From assembly GCF_001570885.1 (NCBI RefSeq), contig NZ_BCSN01000003.1:1-64000 (forward strand): DNA of 64,000 nt, written 5' to 3'. Below, in pieces: positions 62,077 through 64,000 of the stretch. Origin of the DNA: Micrococcus lylae NBRC 15355. GTDB lineage: Bacteria; Actinomycetota; Actinomycetes; Actinomycetales; Micrococcaceae. Within the stretch, counting starts at the first letter, position 1, and each line of letters opens with the position of its first letter. The notes under the pieces were generated by a model that was not told where the DNA came from, did no database searches, and saw only the letters and a list, made by a program, of their open reading frames with translations. The position numbers were made by a program, and so were the translations under genes.

Positions 62077-63539
62077 TGCGCGGCCGTGGCGTCGTCCGAC
62101 AGCGCGGCAACGATGGTCGGCCCCAGCGCAGTCACGTCTCCGGCGCCCATGGTGATCACGACGTCGCCCGGCTCGGCCCCCGCCACGAGGTCGGCGACAG
62201 CCCGCTCAGGGTCGGCGGCGACCGCACGGTCGGTCTCGTCCGGCGTGGTGAGGCGGGAGGAGATCAGGCTGGAGTCCACCCCCTCCATCGGCTCCTCGCG
62301 CGCGGCGTAGACCTCGAGCACACGCACGCGGTCGGCCGTCGAGAGCGCCTGGGCGAACTCTGCGGCGAAGTCATGGGTGCGGGAGAACAGGTGCGGCTGG
62401 AACAGCACGTGCACCCGGCCCGTGCCGGCCACCGCCCGACCGGCGGAGACGGCGGCCGCCACCTCGGTCGGATGGTGGGCGTAGTCGTCGAAGACGCGTA
62501 CGCCGCGGCCTGCGCCGCGGAATTCGAAGCGGCGCGCCGTGCCGCGGAAGGCCTCCAAGCCCGCGGCCGCGGCCTCCGGCTCCATGCCCGCCTGCACGGC
62601 GGCCAGGAGGACGGCCGCGGCGTTGAGCGCGTTGTGAGTGCCCGGCACCTGCAGGCGCACGGACACCACAGTGCCGTCGGCGAGCTCGTAGCGCACGCGC
62701 TGGCCCACGCCCGACTCCCGTGCGTCCACGAGGGTCTCGGCGACGAGCAGGTCGGGACGGACGCCATCGCGCTCGGCGGTGCCGTAGGTCACCACCCGGC
62801 AGCGGGCCTCCTCCCGGGCCCAGGCGGCCAGGGCGGCGGCGCCGTCGTCGTCGAGACAGGCCACCAGTGCACCGCCGTCCGCGGCGGCCGGGAGCTGTCC
62901 GGCGAAGGTGCGGAACACCTCATGGACGGCCTCCTCCGTGCCGTAGTGGTCCAGGTGGTCGGCCTCCACCGTGGTCACGATCGCGACGGTGGACGGGTAG
63001 TTCACCAGCGTGCCGTCGGATTCGTCGGCCTCGGCCACGAACCAGTCGCCCTCGCCGTGGGCGGCGTTCGTGCCCAGCCCTGCGACGGCGGCCCCCACCG
63101 CGAAGGTGGGCTTCCAGCCGGCCTCGGTGAAGGCCATGGCAGCCATGGACGAGGTGGTGGTCTTGCCATGGGTGCCGGCAACGGCCAGGACGCGGTGGCC
63201 GCGCATGGCCATGGCCAGGCCCTCCGACCGGTGCATCATGGGCAGCCCGCGGGCGGCCGCCGCGTCGTACTCGGGATTGCCCGGTCCGGCGATCGAGGAG
63301 GCGATGACGCAGGCGACGTCGTCGCCGACGTTCTCCGGGGCGTAGCCGACCGTGATCCGGGCACCGCCCTGGGCCAGCTGGTGCATCACCGGCAGGTCCT
63401 TGGCGTCGGTGCCGGACACGGGCACTCCCTGGTCCTGGAGGATGCGGGCGACGCCGGAGACGCCGACTCCGCCGATGCCCAGGAAGTGGACGCGGCCCTC
63501 GGCCGGGAAGTCCTCGGGGTGTGCGGTGGCGGCGGTCAT
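62073..63539 (-). CDS. murC: UDP-N-acetylmuramate--L-alanine ligase
   Basis: This ligase adds L-Ala to UDP-MurNAc, the first amino acid of the peptidoglycan stem; 488 aa. The N-terminal Rossmann domain has [17 protein letters not shown], the ATP P-loop is [11 protein letters not shown] (about residues 117-127), and the central motif [12 protein letters not shown] carries the Mg site. The C-terminal domain includes [11 protein letters not shown]. The ATG at 63539 overlaps the murG stop (ATGA), and it overlaps ftsQ by 4 nt, so the three are tightly coupled. Confidence 0.96.
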   Translation of the reverse strand: MTAATAHPEDFPAEGRVHFLGIGGVGVSGVARILQDQGVPVSGTDAKDLPVMHQLAQGGARITVGYAPENVGDDVACVIASSIAGPGNPEYDAAAARGLPMMHRSEGLAMAMRGHRVLAVAGTHGKTTTSSMAAMAFTEAGWKPTFAVGAAVAGLGTNAAHGEGDWFVAEADESDGTLVNYPSTVAIVTTVEADHLDHYGTEEAVHEVFRTFAGQLPAAADGGALVACLDDDGAAALAAWAREEARCRVVTYGTAERDGVRPDLLVAETLVDARESGVGQRVRYELADGTVVSVRLQVPGTHNALNAAAVLLAAVQAGMEPEAAAAGLEAFRGTARRFEFRGAGRGVRVFDDYAHHPTEVAAAVSAGRAVAGTGRVHVLFQPHLFSRTHDFAAEFAQALSTADRVRVLEVYAAREEPMEGVDSSLISSRLTTPDETDRAVAADPERAVADLVAGAEPGDVVITMGAGDVTALGPTIVAALSDDATAAQ

Positions 63540-64000
63540 CGATGTGCTCCTTCGGCGGCGGCGGCCCGGGTCAGTCGGGCCATCTTCTGGTCGGCGTCCC
63601 GCACACCGTGGGCGGCGGAGGCGGCGGCCATGGCGGACAGGCGCTCAGGCGAGGTCGCCAGCGGGATGAGCTCGCGGCGGACCCACTCGGGGCTGAAGGT
63701 GTCGTCCCGGACGAGCAGGGCTCCCCCGTCGGCGACGACCTGCTCGGCGTTGAGGGCCTGTTCGCCGTTGCCGATCGGCAGCGGGACGAAGACGGCGGGC
63801 AGCCCCACGGCGCAGACCTCGCAGACGGTGCCGGCACCGGAGCGGGCGACGATGAGGTCGGCCACGGCATAGGCCTGCTCCATGCGGTCGAGGTACTCGC
63901 GCTGGTGGTAGCCGTCACGGACCACGCGCTGCCCGGCGGAGTCGGTGACCTCCTTGCCGCGTCCGGTCAGGTGCAGCACCTGCACACCGGCGCCCAGCAG
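63536..64000 (-). CDS. murG: MurG, lipid II synthase (C-terminal part; gene continues past window end)
   Basis: This glycosyltransferase adds GlcNAc to lipid I to make lipid II on the inner membrane face. Only the last about 154 residues are in the window, and the frame is open at 64000. The GT-B C-terminal domain shows the UDP-GlcNAc-binding region [24 protein letters not shown] and then [14 protein letters not shown], both typical. The start and N-terminal domain lie to the right of the window. The stop overlaps the murC ATG. Confidence 0.9.
   Translation of the reverse strand: MLGAGVQVLHLTGRGKEVTDSAGQRVVRDGYHQREYLDRMEQAYAVADLIVARSGAGTVCEVCAVGLPAVFVPLPIGNGEQALNAEQVVADGGALLVRDDTFSPEWVRRELIPLATSPERLSAMAAASAAHGVRDADQKMARLTRAAAAEGAHR

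Noticed and set aside
1-64000. CRISPR arrays, IS elements, phage genes, tRNA or rRNA genes
   Set aside because: No regularly spaced repeats, transposase or integrase motifs, cloverleaf-like structures or rRNA segments were seen. The window reads as core chromosome.

Overview
The window is 64 kb of very GC-rich, densely coded actinobacterial chromosome. Gene content and order point to Micrococcus, most likely M. luteus or a close relative. The evidence is a complete long-chain olefin locus (oleA, fused oleBC, oleD), the lip/gln/pan block and the dcw (division and cell wall) block in typical actinobacterial order, and no plasmid, phage, IS element, CRISPR, tRNA or rRNA. This identification is an inference, because no search was run.

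Layout: (1) 69-4728, minus strand: nucleotide-pyrophosphatase-like phosphatase, DUF5998 protein, and a GNAT/acyl-CoA-synthetase fusion. (2) 4778-7369: parC-type topoisomerase A. (3) 7472-13690, minus: cydA, cydB and a fused cydDC exporter, giving a complete cytochrome bd unit. (4) 13900-19020: the ole operon for head-to-head fatty acid condensation to long-chain alkenes. (5) 19005-20947: WYL regulator divergent from a glyoxalase-fold gene, then a small membrane protein. (6) 20999-28397: parE, DUF7455, GNAT, principal sigma factor sigA, DUF4192 and PAC2. (7) 28682-38493: pepA, lpdA, two-lipoyl-domain E2, a membrane protein, a Ser/Thr kinase, lipB, lipA and DUF4191. E3, E2 and the lipoate makers lie together. 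(8) 38629-46407: RDD protein, glnA, LLM oxidoreductase, glnE and glnA2, i.e. glutamine synthesis with its adenylyltransferase. (9) 46458-50755: panB, a small SPOR-like protein, map, ppgK and a TupA-like ATP-grasp. (10) 50935-56163: nrdR, dnaE and rluD. (11) 56166-64000: lspA, yggT, sepF, yggS, pgeF, ftsZ, ftsQ, murC and murG (cut by the window end), read right to left.

Three things stand out. First, where actinobacteria normally carry divIVA/wag31 (between yggT and lspA) there is only a 29-codon ORF with a strong ribosome binding site. It resembles the first residues of DivIVA and overlaps the lspA start codon, so it looks like a vestige or micro-DivIVA in a coccus. Second, nine genes share a TAnnnT -10 hexamer placed exactly 7 nt before the start codon, with no Shine-Dalgarno sequence. 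This suggests a class of leaderless housekeeping genes, including two back-to-back pairs in 35 and 50 bp intergenic gaps. Third, the glyoxalase-fold gene beside the WYL regulator has a perfect 12-bp inverted repeat that would hide its ribosome binding site and start codon, plus a separate 6-5-6 dyad that could be the regulator's operator.
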